Assembly: GCF_003097235.1 (NCBI RefSeq)
Contig: NZ_QEQQ01000006.1
Location: 124,001 to 188,000, forward strand
Length of the DNA: 64,000 nucleotides
Direction: 5' to 3'
From: Pseudomonas sp. CC120222-01a
GTDB lineage: Bacteria; Pseudomonadota; Gammaproteobacteria; Pseudomonadales; Pseudomonadaceae
Shown here: one piece after another, positions 8,096 to 17,394 of the stretch
Layout: each line of letters begins with the position of its first letter
Numbering within the stretch: position 1 is the stretch's first letter
Notes under the pieces: generated by a model
Told to the model about the DNA's origin: nothing
What the model saw: only the letters and a program-made list of their open reading frames with translations
Database searches by the model: none
Made by a program: the position numbers and the translations under genes

Positions 8096-9238
8096 TCAGT
8101 TGTCGCGGCGCAGGTCCGGTGGAATTGGCAGGTCTTCTTTAAGCGGCTCGGGCCGCTTGCCCTTGCCGGCGCGGTACTGGCGGATCTGGAACACATAGGC
8201 CAGCACCTGCGCCACCGCCAGGTACAGCCCCGCCGGGATTTCCCCCTCAACCTCGGTGGAGTAGTAGATCGCCCGCGCCAGGGCCGGCGATTCGAGGATC
8301 TGCACCTTGTGCTCGACGCCGATCTCGCGAATTTTCAGGGCAATGAAGTCGGTACCTTTGGCCACCAGCAACGGCGCGACCCCGCCCTTCTCCGGGTCGT
8401 ATTGCAGGGCCACGGCATAGTGCGTCGGGTTGGTGATGATCACGTCGGCCTCGGGCACAGCGGCCATCATGCGGCGCTGCGAAACCTCGCGCTGCAGCTG
8501 ACGGATACGCTGTTTCACCTCGGGCTTGCCTTCACTGTCCTTGTACTCGTCCTTGATCTCCTGCTTGGTCATCTTCAGCTTCTTGTGGGTCTGCCACAGC
8601 TGGAACGGCACGTCGGCCGCAGCGATCAGCAGCAGCCCGGCAGCCATCCACAAGGCACTCCAGCCAACCACCTGGACACTGTGGATGATCGCCTGCTCCA
8701 GTGGCTCGTTGGCAATGGCCAGCAGCGCCTGACGGTCATTGCCCAACACCACCAGCGCCACGACCAGGATCACCATGAACTTGGCCATCGCCTTGAGCAA
8801 TTCAGTGAGCGAGTTCAGCGAAAACATCCGCTTGATACCCGACAGAGGATTCATGCGGCTGAATTTGGGCTGCAGCAGGCTGCCCGAGAAAATGAACCCG
8901 CCAAGGGCAATGGGGGACACGAAGGCGATGACGAACAGCAGCATGAGAATCGGCTGCACCGCCCAGATCGCCATCTTGCCCGAAGCCAGCAGGAACATGC
9001 CCATCGAACGCTCGTCGGTCAGCACTTCGCGGGTCAGGGAAAAGTTCATCTGCATCAGCGCCATCAGCGTTTGCGCCAGGTTGCCGCCAAAGGCCAGCAA
9101 CGCCCCGGCACCGGCCAAGGTCGAGGCAACGGTGTTGAGCTCCTTGGAACGGGCGATCTCACCTTTCTCCCGCGCGTCGCGCTTGCGCTTGTCGGTGGGG
9201 TCTTCCGTCTTGTCCTGACCGCTTTCGCTCTCTGCCAT
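8096..9238 (-). CDS. flhB: Flagellar export switch protein FlhB
   Basis: FlhB is the export-apparatus protein that switches specificity from rod/hook to filament substrates. The 380-residue protein has the N-terminal signature GQDKTEDPTDKRKRDAREKG and four hydrophobic segments. The cytosolic domain carries the self-cleavage motif NPTH, with cleavage expected between Asn270 and Pro271. It is the last gene of the fliL-to-flhB operon, two bases after fliR. Confidence 0.97.
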   Translation of the reverse strand: MAESESGQDKTEDPTDKRKRDAREKGEIARSKELNTVASTLAGAGALLAFGGNLAQTLMALMQMNFSLTREVLTDERSMGMFLLASGKMAIWAVQPILMLLFVIAFVSPIALGGFIFSGSLLQPKFSRMNPLSGIKRMFSLNSLTELLKAMAKFMVILVVALVVLGNDRQALLAIANEPLEQAIIHSVQVVGWSALWMAAGLLLIAAADVPFQLWQTHKKLKMTKQEIKDEYKDSEGKPEVKQRIRQLQREVSQRRMMAAVPEADVIITNPTHYAVALQYDPEKGGVAPLLVAKGTDFIALKIREIGVEHKVQILESPALARAIYYSTEVEGEIPAGLYLAVAQVLAYVFQIRQYRAGKGKRPEPLKEDLPIPPDLRRDN

Positions 9239-9240
9239 GC

Positions 9241-10017
9241 TCAGGGCGCCCTCGCCAGCTCACGCAGCCATAGCAGCGCTTCACTGGCCAACGTCTGGTA
9301 GTGGGAAAGCACATCGGCCAGGCCTATCCAGAAGATGCCCATGCCCAGCACCAAGGTCAGCGGGAAGCCGATGGAAAAGATGTTCAACTGCGGCGCGGCA
9401 CGGGTCATCACGCCGAACGCGATGTTCACCACCAGCAGCGCGGTGATCGCCGGCAGGATCAGCAACAGGCCGGCACCGAACACCCAGCCCAGGCGGCCAG
9501 CCATTTCCCAGAAGTGACTGACCACCAGGGCGTTGCCCACCGGCAAGGTGGTGAAGCTCTCGGTCATGACCTCGAACACCACCAGATGGCCGTTCATCAG
9601 CAGGAACAACACACTCACCAGCATGGTCATGAACTGGCTGACCACCGCCACGTTGACCCCGTTGGCCGGGTCGACCATCGAGGCGAAGGCCATGCCCATC
9701 TGCACGGCGATGATCTGCCCGGCGATAACGAAGGCCTGGAACAGCAACTGCAAGGAGAAACCGAACAATGCGCCGACAATCACCTGCTCGCCACACAGCA
9801 GCAGGCCGCGCAGGCTCAGCGGGTCGAATTCAGGCAACGGCGGCAGTGCCGGCACGATCACCACGGTGATGGCCACTGCCACGTAAAGGCGGATGCGTGC
9901 CGGCAGCATGCGCGTGCCGAAGATCGGCATGGTCATCAGCACCGCAGTCACCCGAAACAGCGGCAGGATGAAGGTGGCGACCCAGGTGCCGATCTGCGCG
10001 TCGGTCAGCTCCAGCAT
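9241..10017 (-). CDS. fliR: Flagellar export gate protein FliR
   Basis: FliR forms the export gate with FliP and FliQ. The 258-residue protein is almost entirely hydrophobic helices (for example WVATFILPLFRVTAVLMTMPIFG and VFGAGLLLILPAITALLVVNIAFG). It begins seven bases after fliQ. The size and the GQIIAVQMGMAFASMVDP segment fit the family. Confidence 0.96.
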   Translation of the reverse strand: MLELTDAQIGTWVATFILPLFRVTAVLMTMPIFGTRMLPARIRLYVAVAITVVIVPALPPLPEFDPLSLRGLLLCGEQVIVGALFGFSLQLLFQAFVIAGQIIAVQMGMAFASMVDPANGVNVAVVSQFMTMLVSVLFLLMNGHLVVFEVMTESFTTLPVGNALVVSHFWEMAGRLGWVFGAGLLLILPAITALLVVNIAFGVMTRAAPQLNIFSIGFPLTLVLGMGIFWIGLADVLSHYQTLASEALLWLRELARAP

Positions 10018-10024
10018 GGCAGGC

Positions 10025-10294
10025 TCAACCGATCAGCTGCGGGATGCTGGTGTACAGGCCGGTGATGTACTCCATGAACTTCTGCACCAGCCAGGGCCCG
10101 GCGACGATCAGCGTGACCAGCATCACCAGCAGGCGCGGCAGGAAGCTCAAGGTCTGTTCGTTGATCTGCGTGGCAGCCTGGAACATGGCCACGACCAGGC
10201 CGACCAGCAGGCTCGGCACCACCAGCACGGCCACCATCAGGGTGGTCAGCCACAGCGCGTCGCGGAACAGGTCGACAGCGATTTCAGGTGTCAT
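10025..10294 (-). CDS. fliQ: Flagellar export gate protein FliQ
   Basis: FliQ is a small gate subunit of 89 residues with two membrane helices (LWLTTLMVAVLVVPSLLVGL and LLVMLVTLIVAGPWLV). The intervening AMFQAATQINEQTLSFLPR is the FliQ/SpaQ family signature. It lies between fliP and fliR. Confidence 0.96.
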   Translation of the reverse strand: MTPEIAVDLFRDALWLTTLMVAVLVVPSLLVGLVVAMFQAATQINEQTLSFLPRLLVMLVTLIVAGPWLVQKFMEYITGLYTSIPQLIG

Positions 10295-10316
10295 GCGAGG
10301 GCTCTCCCTGGCGGCG

Positions 10317-11075
10317 TCAGACGCCGCCGAAACTGCTGGCCAAGGTGCCCATGATCAGCGCCCAGCCATCGACCAGGACGAACAGCATGATCTTGAAAGG
10401 CAGCGAGATGATCAGCGGCGACAGCATCATCATACCCATGGCCATCAGCACGCTGGCCACCACCATGTCGATGATCAGGAACGGGATGAAGATCATGAAG
10501 CCGATCTGGAACGCGGTTTTCAACTCCGAGGTAACGAACGCCGGCACCAGGATCGTCAGTGGGACCTGGTCGGGGCCGGCGATGTCGGTGCGCTTGGACA
10601 GGCGCATGAACAGGTCGAGGTCGCTCTGCCGGGTCTGTGCCAGCATGAAGTCCTTGAGCGGGCCCTGGGCCTTCTCGATGGCTTGCTGGGCCGTCATCTT
10701 CTCGCTCAGGTAAGGCTGCAGGGCATCCTGATTCACCCGGTCGAACACCGGCGCCATGATGAACATGGTCAGGAACAGCGCCATGCCGGTCAGCACCTGG
10801 TTCGATGGCGTCTGCTGCAGGCCCAGGGCCTGACGCAGGATCGAGAACACGATGATGATGCGGGTGAAGCTGGTCATCAGGATGACGAATGCTGGAATGA
10901 AGCTCAGCGCCGTCATGATCAGCAGGATCTGCAGGCTGACCGAATATTCCTGCTGCCCATCCGCAGTGTTGGACAGGGTGATGGCCGGGATCGACAGCGG
11001 GTCGGCGGCCAGGGCCAGTGGCGCGGCCAGCAGCAGCGCCAGGGTCACTACAATGCGCAGCGCGCTGCTCATCAC
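10317..11075 (-). CDS. fliP: Flagellar export gate protein FliP
   Basis: FliP is the core gate subunit. The 252-residue protein starts with a cleavable signal peptide (about 1-24, ending ALAADP), a known trait of FliP. The signature [20 protein letters not shown] and the [24 protein letters not shown] stretch (around residues 70-95) follow, with further membrane helices at the C terminus. Its start overlaps the fliO stop by four bases. Confidence 0.97.
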   Translation of the reverse strand: MMSSALRIVVTLALLLAAPLALAADPLSIPAITLSNTADGQQEYSVSLQILLIMTALSFIPAFVILMTSFTRIIIVFSILRQALGLQQTPSNQVLTGMALFLTMFIMAPVFDRVNQDALQPYLSEKMTAQQAIEKAQGPLKDFMLAQTRQSDLDLFMRLSKRTDIAGPDQVPLTILVPAFVTSELKTAFQIGFMIFIPFLIIDMVVASVLMAMGMMMLSPLIISLPFKIMLFVLVDGWALIMGTLASSFGGV

Positions 11076-11530
11076 TTCTTGTCCTTCTGATCCTTGCCCA
11101 TCAGCTCCATCAGCCGCTGGGCAAATTCTGGCGTCGCCTGGCGGGCGTTGGCGGGTACTTCGACGGGCTCGGCCATGACATGCAGGGTTTCGATGCTGCC
11201 TGGCGTATGGCCAATAAGGATCTGCTCCTTGCCAACCTGCACCAGCAACAGCCGGTCACGCGGGCCGATGGCGCGGCTGCCGACGATCTCGATCACCTGC
11301 CCGCCCTTGGGCGCTGCGCCCTGCATGCGGCGCAGCGCCCAGGCCAGGAAGAAGATCAGCCCCACCACCAGCAACAGGCCGAACACCATCTGCGCCAACT
11401 GCCCGCCCAGGCTGCCGGGCGCTGCGGCCGGCGCCGCAGCCGGGCTGGCTGCAGGCGTGGCGGCGGCGATGGCCAGCTCGCTCACCAGCAGCGCGGCCAG
11501 GGCCATCACGGCCCGAATCGTGCCCTTCAC
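11072..11530 (-). CDS. fliO: Flagellar export accessory protein FliO
   Basis: FliO helps FliP assemble. The 152-residue protein has an N-terminal hydrophobic, signal-like segment, an Ala/Pro linker, one membrane helix ([21 protein letters not shown]) and a small cytosolic domain ([20 protein letters not shown]). This order is that of FliO. It abuts fliN upstream and overlaps fliP downstream. Confidence 0.93.
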   Translation of the reverse strand: MKGTIRAVMALAALLVSELAIAAATPAASPAAAPAAAPGSLGGQLAQMVFGLLLVVGLIFFLAWALRRMQGAAPKGGQVIEIVGSRAIGPRDRLLLVQVGKEQILIGHTPGSIETLHVMAEPVEVPANARQATPEFAQRLMELMGKDQKDKK

Positions 11531-11995
11531 TCAGCGCAGCTTCTTGATACGTTCGCTGGGGCTGATCACGTCGGTCAGGCGGATGCCGAACTTCTCGTTG
11601 ACCACGACCACTTCGCCATGGGCGATCAGCGTGCCGTTGACCAGCACGTCGAGCGGCTCACCGGCCAGGCGGTCGAGTTCGATCACCGAGCCCTGGTTGA
11701 GCTGCAGCAGGTTGCGGATGTTGATTTCGGTACTGCCCACTTCCATGGAAATACTCACCGGAATATCCAGGATCACATCCAGGTTCGGACCTTCGAGGCT
11801 GACGTTCTCGTTCGGCCGCGGGGAGCTTGCGAACTCTTCCATCGGCAGGCGACCGGCACCGGGCTTGCCGCTGTCACCGGCGAGCAGCGCGTCGATATCG
11901 GACTGGCCGGCATCACCGGTTTCTTCCAGGGCCGCAGCCCATTCATCGGCCAAGGCCTGGTCTTCCGGGGAAGTGATCTCGTTTTCGTTAGCCAT
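11531..11995 (-). CDS. fliN: Flagellar motor switch protein FliN
   Basis: FliN is the C-ring component that, with FliM, sets rotation direction and receives export cargo. I chose ATG 11995 (154 residues, MANENEIT...) because GAGGA lies just upstream. An ATG at 12013 would add six residues but has no ribosome site. The N-terminal 70 residues are acidic and variable. The C-terminal SpoA/FliN domain is clear (LDVILDIPVSISMEVGSTEI, then NEKFGIRLTDVISPSERIKKL). Confidence 0.95.
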   Translation of the reverse strand: MANENEITSPEDQALADEWAAALEETGDAGQSDIDALLAGDSGKPGAGRLPMEEFASSPRPNENVSLEGPNLDVILDIPVSISMEVGSTEINIRNLLQLNQGSVIELDRLAGEPLDVLVNGTLIAHGEVVVVNEKFGIRLTDVISPSERIKKLR

Positions 11996-12042
11996 GATGT
12001 CCTCGACAGGCATTCAATTCGTTAAGAGCGACCGGCACGCGT

Positions 12043-13011
12043 TCAGCGGCGTTCGATCGGGTCGATGATCTGCAGGGCCAGGTTGCCCTTGTGCGAGCCC
12101 AGGCGCGCCTTGAACGACGGCACGCCATTGGCGCGCAGTACCAGGTGCTCGGGCAGCTCCACCGGGATCACGTCGCCGGCCTGCATGTGCAGGATGTCGC
12201 GCAGCTTCAGCTGGCGACGGGCAACGGTGGCGGTCACTGGCACGGAGACGTCCAGCACGTCCTCGCGCAGAGCCTTGACCCAGCGTTCGTCCTGGTCGTC
12301 GAGGTCGGACTGGAAGCCGGCATCGAGCATTTCCCGCACCGGCTCGATCATCGAGTAGGGCATGGTCACATGCAGGTCGCCGCCACCGCCGTCCAGTTCG
12401 ATATGGAAAGTCGACACCACCACCGCCTCGCTCGGGCCGACGATGTTGGCCATGGCCGGGTTGACCTCGGAGTTCATGTACTCGAAGTTGACCGGCATGA
12501 TCGCCTGCCAGGCTTCCTTGAGGTCGACGAAGCACTGGTCCAGCACCATGCGCACCACGCGCAGTTCGGTGGGGGTGAATTCGCGGCCCTCGATCTTGGC
12601 GTGACGGCCATCACCCCCAAAGAAGTTGTCCACCAGCTTGAACACCAGCTTGGCGTCGAGAATGAACAGCGCGGTGCCACGCAGCGGCTTGATCTTGACC
12701 AGGTTGAGGCTGGTCGGCACGTACAGCGAATGCACGTACTCGCCGAACTTCATCACCTGCACGCCGCCTACCGCCACATCCGCAGAGCGGCGCAGCAGGT
12801 TGAACATGCTGATGCGGGTGTAGCGGGCGAAACGCTCGTTGATCATTTCCAGGGTCGGCATGCGACCCCGCACGATCCGATCCTGGCTGGTCAGGTCGTA
12901 GCTTTTGATGCTGCCAGGCTCGGCAACGCTCTCGGTCTGTACCAGACCATCGTCGACGCCATGCAACAGGGCATCGATCTCATCCTGGGACAGCAGGTCC
13001 TGTACGGCCAT
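12043..13011 (-). CDS. fliM: Flagellar motor switch protein FliM
   Basis: FliM is the C-ring subunit that binds CheY-P. Its 322 residues include the N-terminal CheY-binding peptide (LLSQDEIDALLHGV), the CheC-like middle domain with GGVQVMKFGEYVHSLYVPTS, and the C-terminal SpoA domain that pairs with FliN. It begins nine bases after fliL. Confidence 0.97.
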   Translation of the reverse strand: MAVQDLLSQDEIDALLHGVDDGLVQTESVAEPGSIKSYDLTSQDRIVRGRMPTLEMINERFARYTRISMFNLLRRSADVAVGGVQVMKFGEYVHSLYVPTSLNLVKIKPLRGTALFILDAKLVFKLVDNFFGGDGRHAKIEGREFTPTELRVVRMVLDQCFVDLKEAWQAIMPVNFEYMNSEVNPAMANIVGPSEAVVVSTFHIELDGGGGDLHVTMPYSMIEPVREMLDAGFQSDLDDQDERWVKALREDVLDVSVPVTATVARRQLKLRDILHMQAGDVIPVELPEHLVLRANGVPSFKARLGSHKGNLALQIIDPIERR

Positions 13012-13020
13012 TGCGGACTC

Positions 13021-13518
13021 CTACTGCAATACGAAATTGGTGAACAGCAGCTGGTCGACCACCGGCTTGCCGACTTCCTTCTGCGCCACTTCCTGGACCA
13101 CCGCGGTGGCTTTCTGACGCAGCATCTCCTGGCCAACCGAACTGGCCGCCAGGGTGTCGAAGCCCTGCCCGGAGAACATCATCACCAGGTTGTTGCGGAT
13201 CACCGGCATGTGCACCGAGAGTGCATCCAGGTCGGCCTGACTGCGGCCTTGCATGGTGATGCTCAGCTGCATGTAGCGCTGGCGGCCGTTCTGGTTGAAG
13301 TTGACCACGAAGGCGGGGGCCAGCGGCACGTAGATCGCTGGGGCCTTGACGTTGGTGGCGGCCGCTTCAGGGGCCGGTGCCGGTTCACTCTTGTGCATGA
13401 TGAACCAGGTGGCACCCACCGACAGGCCGACTGCCAGCAACAGGGCCAGCACCAGCAGCAGGATCAGCTTGAGTTTGCCTTTTGCGGCGGGGTCTTTCAC
13501 TGCGTCGCTCTTCGCCAT
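13021..13518 (-). CDS. fliL: Basal body protein FliL
   Basis: FliL is the single-pass inner membrane protein around the stators. The 165 residues give a short cytosolic Lys-rich start, one membrane helix (LKLILLLVLALLLAVGLSVG) and a periplasmic FliL domain (APAFVVNFNQNGRQRYMQLS onward, ending LLFTNFVLQ). It is the first gene of the fliL-flhB operon, with a sigma-54 promoter about 50 bases upstream and a very large palindrome behind that. Confidence 0.95.
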   Translation of the reverse strand: MAKSDAVKDPAAKGKLKLILLLVLALLLAVGLSVGATWFIMHKSEPAPAPEAAATNVKAPAIYVPLAPAFVVNFNQNGRQRYMQLSITMQGRSQADLDALSVHMPVIRNNLVMMFSGQGFDTLAASSVGQEMLRQKATAVVQEVAQKEVGKPVVDQLLFTNFVLQ

Positions 13519-13568
13519 GCCAATAATCCGTCGTCCATCGGGGTTTCAAAGGAGGATGACGTGGCTTG

Positions 13569-13584
13569 AGCAAGTGTTATGCCA
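13569..13584 (-). promoter_or_regulatory. Sigma-54 promoter for the fliL-M-N-O-P-Q-R-flhB operon
   Basis: The minus strand reads TGGCATAACACTTGCT, with GG-N10-GC spacing and 12 of 12 key -24/-12 positions matching except two. The predicted start is about 40 bases before the fliL ATG, and a GGAGG site is present in between. The site is only 21 bases from the edge of the 13606-13874 palindrome. Confidence 0.8.
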
Positions 13585-13605
13585 TGTTTGGCTTGAGTGG
13601 TGTGT

Positions 13606-13874
13606 CGCCTGTGAGATCGAGCGCCGCCCGCGCGGCGCATCGCGGGCAAGCCCGCTCCCACATCTGTTTCGGGCCAGTCGCTCCTGTGCCGCCAACAGGA
13701 TCCGCCTTGGTGCATGACTGGAGACAGGTGGGACTGCATCAGCGCCCACCGAGATGCATCGCCATGCCAACAAGGCGGTCCCTGTTGGCTTCATAGGAGA
13801 GATTGGCCCGAAACAGATGTGGGAGCGGGCTTGCCCGCGATGCGCCGCGCGGGCGGCGCTCGATCTCACAGGCG
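13606..13874. repeat. Large palindrome (about 107-base arms) with embedded REP units, between fliK and fliL
   Basis: This 379-base gene-free stretch (13519-13897) is dominated by one palindrome. The outer arms 13606-13676 and 13804-13874 are complementary over 71 bases. Pairing continues inward with about nine mismatches to 13712/13768, leaving a loop of about 55 bases. Each arm contains a REP-like core (CGCGGGCAAGCCCGCTCCCA). The palindrome starts 24 bases after the fliK stop and ends just short of the fliL promoter. Confidence 0.9.
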
Positions 13875-13897
13875 CTGAAAATCCCAAGACAAGCCCA

Positions 13898-15211
13898 TCA
13901 GGCGTAATAATCGACCGCACTATCGCCGACGACCACCTGTTGCTCGACAGCCCGGGAGACGTCGCCCAGCCCGCCCTGCTCGCCCTCACCACCCTGGGCC
14001 CGGCGCGCAGCCACCCCGGACAGCTGCGGGCCATCCTGTTGCGCCTGCTGCTGTTGCTGGCGCGACTGGTCGGCAACGTTGACGTCCGGCTGCGCCAGCC
14101 CTTGCTGGGCAAACAGCTCGCGCAGGCGATACACCTGGCTGTCCAGCGCATCACGTACGCCCGCATGGCCACTGACGAAGGTGATCTGGGTAGACTGGTC
14201 GGTCGCTACATTGACACGGATATCGAGGCGGCCGAGCTCAGCGGGCTCCAGCTGGATGTCCGCCGACTTCAGGTTCTGGCTGGACAGGTACATGACCCGG
14301 TTGACCAGGCCTTCGGCCCACGCGCCCTGGTTCATCTGCAAGGGCTGATGCAGGGGGTTGGCGCTCACTGGCACGGCATTGGCGGTCTTGGCGGTAACGG
14401 CCTGAGTCAGGCTGGCCAGGCGGTTGGCGAAGTCGTCGACACGGGTATCGCTGCTGGCGCTCTTGGTGTCCTTGAGGCCGTCTTCGAGCAAGGCACCAAA
14501 GGCCTTGTCGCCAGTCTCGGATTTGCCTGCCTCGCCCTCGACCTTGTCGATCAAGGTCGCCAACGGATTGACGGCCGCCTGGCCATCATCGGCCTGGGAC
14601 TTGCCAGGTTCGGCAGCATGCGCCGACGTCGTGCCTTTGGCCTGTGCGCTCTGCTCAAGGGCCAGGCGCAGCGTTGGCAGGCCAGCCAAGGGATCGGCAT
14701 CCGGGTCGAAGGCCTCGGCGTCGGCTTCAGGCGCCTGCGGTACTGGCTCGGCAACCGCTGCCACAGGCGGCTGCTGGATAGCCGCCTGCAACACCGGCGC
14801 CACCGCTTCGGCCTGGGCCTGCAGCAACTGCGCGCCGGGTTGCGCGTCGGTCACCTGGCCCGCCACCAGGGTGGCATCGAGCGACCCCGAATCGCTGGGC
14901 GCCGCCGCATCGGCAGCGGCCGGTGTCGTATCGTCTGCTGGCAATTTGTTGCCGTCATCGGCAACTGCCGGTTTATCGGCGGCCTGCTGCTTGCCGCCCT
15001 GGGCCACGTCGGGTTTGCCCTTAGGGTCAGGCTGAGCAACCTTGTCGTTGCGTACGGGCGCCTTGTCACGCCCCTGCCCGGCCATGACCTGATCGAAGCC
15101 GCCGCCCAGCCCGCCCGCCGGCTGCAGCGACTTGTCCACCCGTGAGGAACCCGCGCTCGACGGCTTGCTCAGGGTGTTGGCTTGCAACAAAGGGTTGGAT
15201 GCGACAGGCAT
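13898..15211 (-). CDS. fliK: Hook-length control protein FliK
   Basis: FliK is exported during hook growth and triggers the FlhB specificity switch. The 437-residue protein has a long low-complexity N-terminal half rich in Ala, Asp, Gln and Pro, typical of the molecular-ruler region. A compact C-terminal Flg_hook domain follows, with LEPAELGRLDIRVNV-like sequence at about 335-350. A Gln run (RQQQQQAQQ) follows near residue 390. It has its own sigma-54 promoter (15259-15274). Confidence 0.93.
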   Translation of the reverse strand: MPVASNPLLQANTLSKPSSAGSSRVDKSLQPAGGLGGGFDQVMAGQGRDKAPVRNDKVAQPDPKGKPDVAQGGKQQAADKPAVADDGNKLPADDTTPAAADAAAPSDSGSLDATLVAGQVTDAQPGAQLLQAQAEAVAPVLQAAIQQPPVAAVAEPVPQAPEADAEAFDPDADPLAGLPTLRLALEQSAQAKGTTSAHAAEPGKSQADDGQAAVNPLATLIDKVEGEAGKSETGDKAFGALLEDGLKDTKSASSDTRVDDFANRLASLTQAVTAKTANAVPVSANPLHQPLQMNQGAWAEGLVNRVMYLSSQNLKSADIQLEPAELGRLDIRVNVATDQSTQITFVSGHAGVRDALDSQVYRLRELFAQQGLAQPDVNVADQSRQQQQQAQQDGPQLSGVAARRAQGGEGEQGGLGDVSRAVEQQVVVGDSAVDYYA

Positions 15212-15258
15212 TGAAGGGTCTCCGCGCCAGAAACTGGAATATCATCTGGCCACAGAGA

Positions 15259-15274
15259 GGCAAAAGTCGCGCCA
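15259..15274 (-). promoter_or_regulatory. Sigma-54 promoter for fliK
   Basis: The minus strand reads TGGCGCGACTTTTGCC, with GG-N10-GC spacing and a G at the end of the -24 heptamer. It sits in the 71-base gap between hptB and fliK, with a predicted start about 37 bases before the fliK ATG. This makes fliK separate from the hsbA-hsbR-hptB unit. Confidence 0.75.
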
Positions 15275-15282
15275 ACTTGCCA

Positions 15283-15630
15283 TCAGCTCGCCGAAACGCG
15301 CTCACGCTCGCCGCGATAGAAGCACAGCACTTCCAGGTATTCCTGGTCGATCCGGTTGATCAGGTCTTCGATGCCATACAGCGGTCGCACCTTCACCCGC
15401 TCTTCCAGTTGCTGGCACAACCGGGCAAGGCCAACAGCACCCATGTTGCTGCTACTGCCCTTGAAGCTGTGCGCGGCCATGCCGAGTTCATCGGCGCTCT
15501 TGGCCTCGTGCAGTTGGCTCAAGCGCCGCTCGGAGTCTTCCAGAAAGGTTTCCAGCAGCTGCAGGTAGCCACCTTCCATGACCTCCTGCAAGTCGCTGAG
15601 TACCTTGTGGTCAATATGCATGTCAGTCAC
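15283..15630 (-). CDS. hptB: Histidine phosphotransfer protein HptB
   Basis: This is a 115-residue Hpt domain. The phospho-accepting His is residue 54 in AAHSFKGSSSNMGA. In P. aeruginosa the HptB protein at the equivalent place relays phosphate from hybrid kinases to HsbR. The Met at residue 4 is an alternative start. It follows hsbR by 60 bases and precedes fliK, the order known from other Pseudomonas. The symbol rests on this synteny and the Hpt motif. Confidence 0.88.
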   Translation of the reverse strand: MTDMHIDHKVLSDLQEVMEGGYLQLLETFLEDSERRLSQLHEAKSADELGMAAHSFKGSSSNMGAVGLARLCQQLEERVKVRPLYGIEDLINRIDQEYLEVLCFYRGERERVSAS

Positions 15631-15690
15631 TTGCTCACTCCTTGATCAAGCCGGATTATGCCTGAGCCGCCCTGCGGCCCTCCAGACACA

Positions 15691-17394
15691 TCACCAATCG
15701 AACTGCACGCGGGCGCAGCGGCCGCCTTCGCACCACTGTGCATGGCTGCCAAGCCGCCGTACCAGGTGCAACCCGCGCCCGCTCAACGCCTGCTCCACGG
15801 ACGGACGCGACAACACACGCTGCACGTCGAACCCTGCGCCACTGTCGCGGACCTCGATGGTGAGACGCCCGCCCGCCCCTGAGGGTTCCACCTTCAGGTC
15901 GATGCGCACGAAGCCTTCGGCCAACCTCACCAGGCGCCGGGCCCGCTCCTGATAGTAGTCGGCAAAACCCTGCACATCACGTTTGAGCTGTGAATCCAGG
16001 CCCAACACACCATGCTCCAGAGCGTTGGAATACAGCTCACTGAGTACGCTGTGCAAGGCGCCAGTACGCGGCCGCAGACCATGGATTTCCTGCAACAACT
16101 GCACCAGGTATGGCACCGGGTTGAAACGCTTGAGGCTTTCGCCACGCAATTCGAACCCCAGCGCCCAGTCCAGTGGGCTGGAGCGCCCACTGTCGGAATA
16201 CAGGGTCGGCGCAGGCACCCGGTCTTCGCTACTGAACATCCGAATGTCGCACAGGCTGATGTCATCCCGCGCTCGCCCGCCGAAACGCTCCAGGGCCAGC
16301 ATCACCTCATCAAACAGCTGCGCCGGGTCACGATTGGCGGCCAGCACCTCGCGCAAGCGCTCGACACCAAACAGGCGCTCCTGCTCGTCCGCGGTATCGA
16401 CCACGCCATCGGACAGCAGCAACAGCCGCTCCCCTGCCGCCAACGGCAGCACTTCGGTGCTGTCATCGAAACGCTCGGGTGCCAGGATGCCCAGCGGCAA
16501 GTGACGCGACCCCAGGCTGCCGAGCACCTCACCATCGACCGACAGCCGGTAACCATCCGGCATGCCGCCATTCCATACCTCCACCGTACCGCGCTGCACA
16601 CTCAGGTTGAGCAGCAGCGCGCAGCAGAACATGTCCACCGGCAGGATGCGCTTGAGCTTGGCATTCATCTCGCGGAGCATCTGCGCCAGGCCGTAGCCCT
16701 TGGCAGTCATGCCATAGAACACTTCTGCCAGCGGCATCGCGCCGACTGCGGCAGGCAAGCCATGGCCGGTAAAATCACCCAGCAGCACATGCATGTCACC
16801 GGCCGGGGTGAACGCAGCCAGCAGCAGGTCGCCATTGAACAGCGCATAGGGTGACTGCAGGTAACGGATGTTCGGCGCCGTGATGCAGCCGGAATGCGCA
16901 ACCTTGTCGAACACTGCCTTGGCCACCCGCTGCTCGTTGAGCAGGTGGTGATGGTGTCGGGTGATCTGGTCCCGCTGCTCGAGCACGGTCGCCTGCAAGC
17001 GGCGCAGGCGGTCCATGGCGCGGATCTTGGCACCGAGGATCACCGCACTGTAGGGCTTGGCCATGAAGTCGTCGCCCCCGGCCTCCAGGCAACGCACCAG
17101 GGCTTCCTCCTCGTTCAGCGAGGTCAGGAAGATGATTGGCACCAGCGCCTCGCCGGCCAGCGCCTTGATCTGCCGCGCCGCCTCGAAACCATCCATCACC
17201 GGCATCAAGGCGTCGAGCAACACCAGCTGCGGTCGCTTCTCGGCGAACAGCGCCACGGCCTGCTCGCCATTTTCCGCGGTGTACACATGGTGACCCTGGC
17301 GGCGGACGATCTGTGCCAGCAACAAGCGGTCTACCGCACTGTCCTCAGCGACCAGTACGGTCAACACTTGCTCGGCCGGCATCTGGACACTCAA
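15691..17394 (-). CDS. hsbR: Response regulator HsbR: receiver, PP2C-type phosphatase and anti-sigma-like kinase
   Basis: HsbR controls HsbA phosphorylation and thereby FlgM/FliA and c-di-GMP outputs in P. aeruginosa. The 567 residues hold three domains in order. The receiver has phospho-acceptor Asp61 (LVLLDALMPVMDG). A SpoIIE/PP2C phosphatase domain follows at about 185-390 (LLGDFTGHGLPAA, LLLLSDGVVDT, RDDISL). The C-terminal HATPase kinase domain shows SELYSNALEHG and VRDSGAGFD. Its start overlaps the hsbA stop by four bases. Confidence 0.92.
   Translation of the reverse strand: MSVQMPAEQVLTVLVAEDSAVDRLLLAQIVRRQGHHVYTAENGEQAVALFAEKRPQLVLLDALMPVMDGFEAARQIKALAGEALVPIIFLTSLNEEEALVRCLEAGGDDFMAKPYSAVILGAKIRAMDRLRRLQATVLEQRDQITRHHHHLLNEQRVAKAVFDKVAHSGCITAPNIRYLQSPYALFNGDLLLAAFTPAGDMHVLLGDFTGHGLPAAVGAMPLAEVFYGMTAKGYGLAQMLREMNAKLKRILPVDMFCCALLLNLSVQRGTVEVWNGGMPDGYRLSVDGEVLGSLGSRHLPLGILAPERFDDSTEVLPLAAGERLLLLSDGVVDTADEQERLFGVERLREVLAANRDPAQLFDEVMLALERFGGRARDDISLCDIRMFSSEDRVPAPTLYSDSGRSSPLDWALGFELRGESLKRFNPVPYLVQLLQEIHGLRPRTGALHSVLSELYSNALEHGVLGLDSQLKRDVQGFADYYQERARRLVRLAEGFVRIDLKVEPSGAGGRLTIEVRDSGAGFDVQRVLSRPSVEQALSGRGLHLVRRLGSHAQWCEGGRCARVQFDW

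Noticed and set aside
11996..12013. Longer FliN start at ATG 12013.
   Set aside because: No ribosome site precedes it, while GAGGA precedes ATG 11995.
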